From contig CAZXLA010000207.1 in NCBI GenBank assembly GCA_964641895.1, positions 1-6,384 of the forward strand: DNA of 6,384 bases, read 5' to 3'. The number at the start of each line of letters is the position of its first letter. Position 1 is the stretch's first letter. Source of the stretch: UBA2421 sp964641895. GTDB taxonomy: Bacteria > Planctomycetota > Phycisphaerae > Tepidisphaerales > Tepidisphaeraceae. Under the pieces are notes generated by a model, which was not told the DNA's origin, did no database searches, and saw only the letters and a list, made by a program, of their open reading frames with translations. Shown here piece after piece: positions 5,088 to 6,384 of this stretch. The position numbers and the translations under genes are program-made.

Positions 5088-6374
5088 ATGAACCGCGTCG
5101 TCATCACAGGTATGGGCTGGATCACCCCGATGGGCCACGACATCGAGTCGGTGTGGTCGCGCCTGCTCGCCGGCGACAGCGGGATTGCGCGCACCAGCAT
5201 CTTCGACGCGCGCACGTTCCCCACCACCATCAGCGCCGAAGTAAAGGGATTCAAACTGGCCGAACACATCACCGATCTTGCTACGCACGGCATGGCCGGC
5301 CGAAACACACAGTTCGCGCTGGCGGCGTGCCAGCAGGCTTGGAAGGCTGCCAGGCTAAACGCCGAATCGCTCGATCTTGATCGCGTGGGAATTTATCTGG
5401 GCGCGGGTGAAGGGGAGCTTGACCTCGACGCCTACACCACCGCCGGCCTGACGGCCTGGAACGCCGACGCCAACGAAATTGACACAGTGAAATGGGCCCA
5501 GATCGCCATGGAGCGGATGAGCACGGTGCGCGAGTACGAGCAGGAGCCCAACATGCCGCTGTCGCATTTGGCGCTGCTCACCGGCGCGCGCGGCCCCGCG
5601 TTCAACTGCCTGACCGCCTGCGCCGCCAGCACCCAGGCCATCGGCGAAGCGGCCATGATCATCCGGCGCGGCGATGCCGATGTGATGATCGGCGGGGGCG
5701 CGCACTCCATGATCCATCCGTTCGGCGTGACGGGCTTCAACCGCCTCACCGCCCTTTCGCAAGCGAACGATGATCCGCCCAAAGCCAGCCGACCGTTCGA
5801 TGCGCAGCGCGGCGGGTTTGTGCTGGGCGAGGGCGCGGGAATGGTTATCTTAGAAAGTCTACAACACGCACAAAAACGTGGCGCACCGATCCTGGCCGAG
5901 GTGGTCGGTTACGGCTCGACCGCCGACGCCTTTCGCATCACCGATCAACACCCGCAAGGCACCGGTGCCGTCATCGCCATGCGCGAAGCGCTCGCCGACG
6001 CGAAGCTTTCGCCCAAGGATATTCACTACATTAACGCCCACGGCACCGGCACGAAGGAAAACGACGGCAACGAAACCGCCGCCATCAAGCAGGTGTTCGG
6101 CGAGCATGCCAAACGGGTGCCGGTGAGCAGTATTAAGAGCATGATGGGCCACCTCATCGCCGCCGCCGGTGCGGTGGAGTTGATCACCTGCGTGCTGGCC
6201 CTTCGAGATCAGGTGCTGCCCCCGACCATGAATCTACAGCACCCCGATCCGGCGTGCGATTTAGACTACATCCCCAACGCCGCCCGCAAGGCCGCAGTTT
6301 CCGCCGTCATGAGCAACAGTTTCGGCTTCGGGGGGCAGAATGATACGATCATTGTTAGACAGTTTATTGCTTGA
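5088..6374 (+). CDS. Beta-ketoacyl-ACP synthase, FabF-like (KS-alpha, active site intact)
   Basis: Condensing enzyme of 428 residues. It would join an acyl chain held on its Cys to malonyl-ACP with loss of CO2. The catalytic residues are Cys178 (LTACAAS), His318 (NAHGTGT) and His355 (MMGH), with Lys350 (SSIKS). Each is exactly 15 positions beyond E. coli FabF Cys163, His303, His340 and Lys335, so the core is collinear. The gating GFGG is at 413-416, with Phe414 matching Phe400 of FabF. The N-terminus (VVITGMGWITPMG) and ASRPFDAQRGGFVLGEGAG are typical family motifs. ATG 5088 has GAGG (5077-5080) seven bases upstream; this site may be masked by a hairpin. It lies 20 bp after the small putative antitoxin gene, and ten bases remain after its stop before the window ends. 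Its likely partner is the Cys-less ketosynthase at 3227-4534. Whether it serves fatty acid or polyketide synthesis cannot be told from the sequence. Confidence 0.92.
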   Translation: MNRVVITGMGWITPMGHDIESVWSRLLAGDSGIARTSIFDARTFPTTISAEVKGFKLAEHITDLATHGMAGRNTQFALAACQQAWKAARLNAESLDLDRVGIYLGAGEGELDLDAYTTAGLTAWNADANEIDTVKWAQIAMERMSTVREYEQEPNMPLSHLALLTGARGPAFNCLTACAASTQAIGEAAMIIRRGDADVMIGGGAHSMIHPFGVTGFNRLTALSQANDDPPKASRPFDAQRGGFVLGEGAGMVILESLQHAQKRGAPILAEVVGYGSTADAFRITDQHPQGTGAVIAMREALADAKLSPKDIHYINAHGTGTKENDGNETAAIKQVFGEHAKRVPVSSIKSMMGHLIAAAGAVELITCVLALRDQVLPPTMNLQHPDPACDLDYIPNAARKAAVSAVMSNSFGFGGQNDTIIVRQFIA

Positions 6375-6384
6375 CCTGCTCGCT

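Overview
This window is bacterial and fairly GC-rich. It most likely comes from a planctomycete. That is an inference from the unusual acyl carrier protein, with a long insert after its second helix, from the N-terminal signatures of the two FabZ-like proteins, and from palindromic intergenic repeats. No rRNA or other marker is present to prove it.

Layout. Bases 1-326 hold no convincing gene; their right half is a three-copy palindrome array with a period of about 58-59 bp. A minus-strand gene (327-1541) encodes a secreted alpha/beta-hydrolase esterase with an N-terminal starch-binding-like domain. A 131-bp divergent intergenic region follows. The rest of the window is a plus-strand gene run that probably forms one operon: a FabZ-type dehydratase (1673-2152), an atypical acyl carrier protein (2252-2638), a second FabZ-like protein (2722-3225), a ketosynthase-fold protein (3227-4534), two small AT-richer genes resembling a toxin-antitoxin pair (4550-4825, 4831-5067), and a second ketosynthase (5088-6374).

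How the genes may work together. The run looks like the core of a type II fatty acid/polyketide synthase built from paired paralogues. In each pair one member keeps its catalytic residues and the other has lost them. The downstream ketosynthase has the full Cys178-His318-His355 triad with Lys350, at exactly the spacing of E. coli FabF. The upstream ketosynthase has Ala187 and Leu365 where the Cys and second His should be, which is the pattern of a chain-length-factor (KS-beta) subunit. Likewise the first dehydratase has the FabZ His33/Glu47 dyad, whereas the second has Leu34 in place of the His. This suggests a KS/CLF heterodimer and a DH/DH-like heterodimer working on one dedicated acyl carrier protein, as known in aryl-polyene-type systems. 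The product is unknown. No ketoreductase, enoyl reductase, acyltransferase or phosphopantetheinyl transferase lies in the window.

Non-coding structure is richer than usual: the palindrome array, a hairpin in the operon leader, three in-frame TAG stops in a 12-bp repeat, opposed heptanucleotide repeats that occupy the ribosome-binding position of the second dehydratase gene, and a hairpin able to mask the Shine-Dalgarno of the last ketosynthase.
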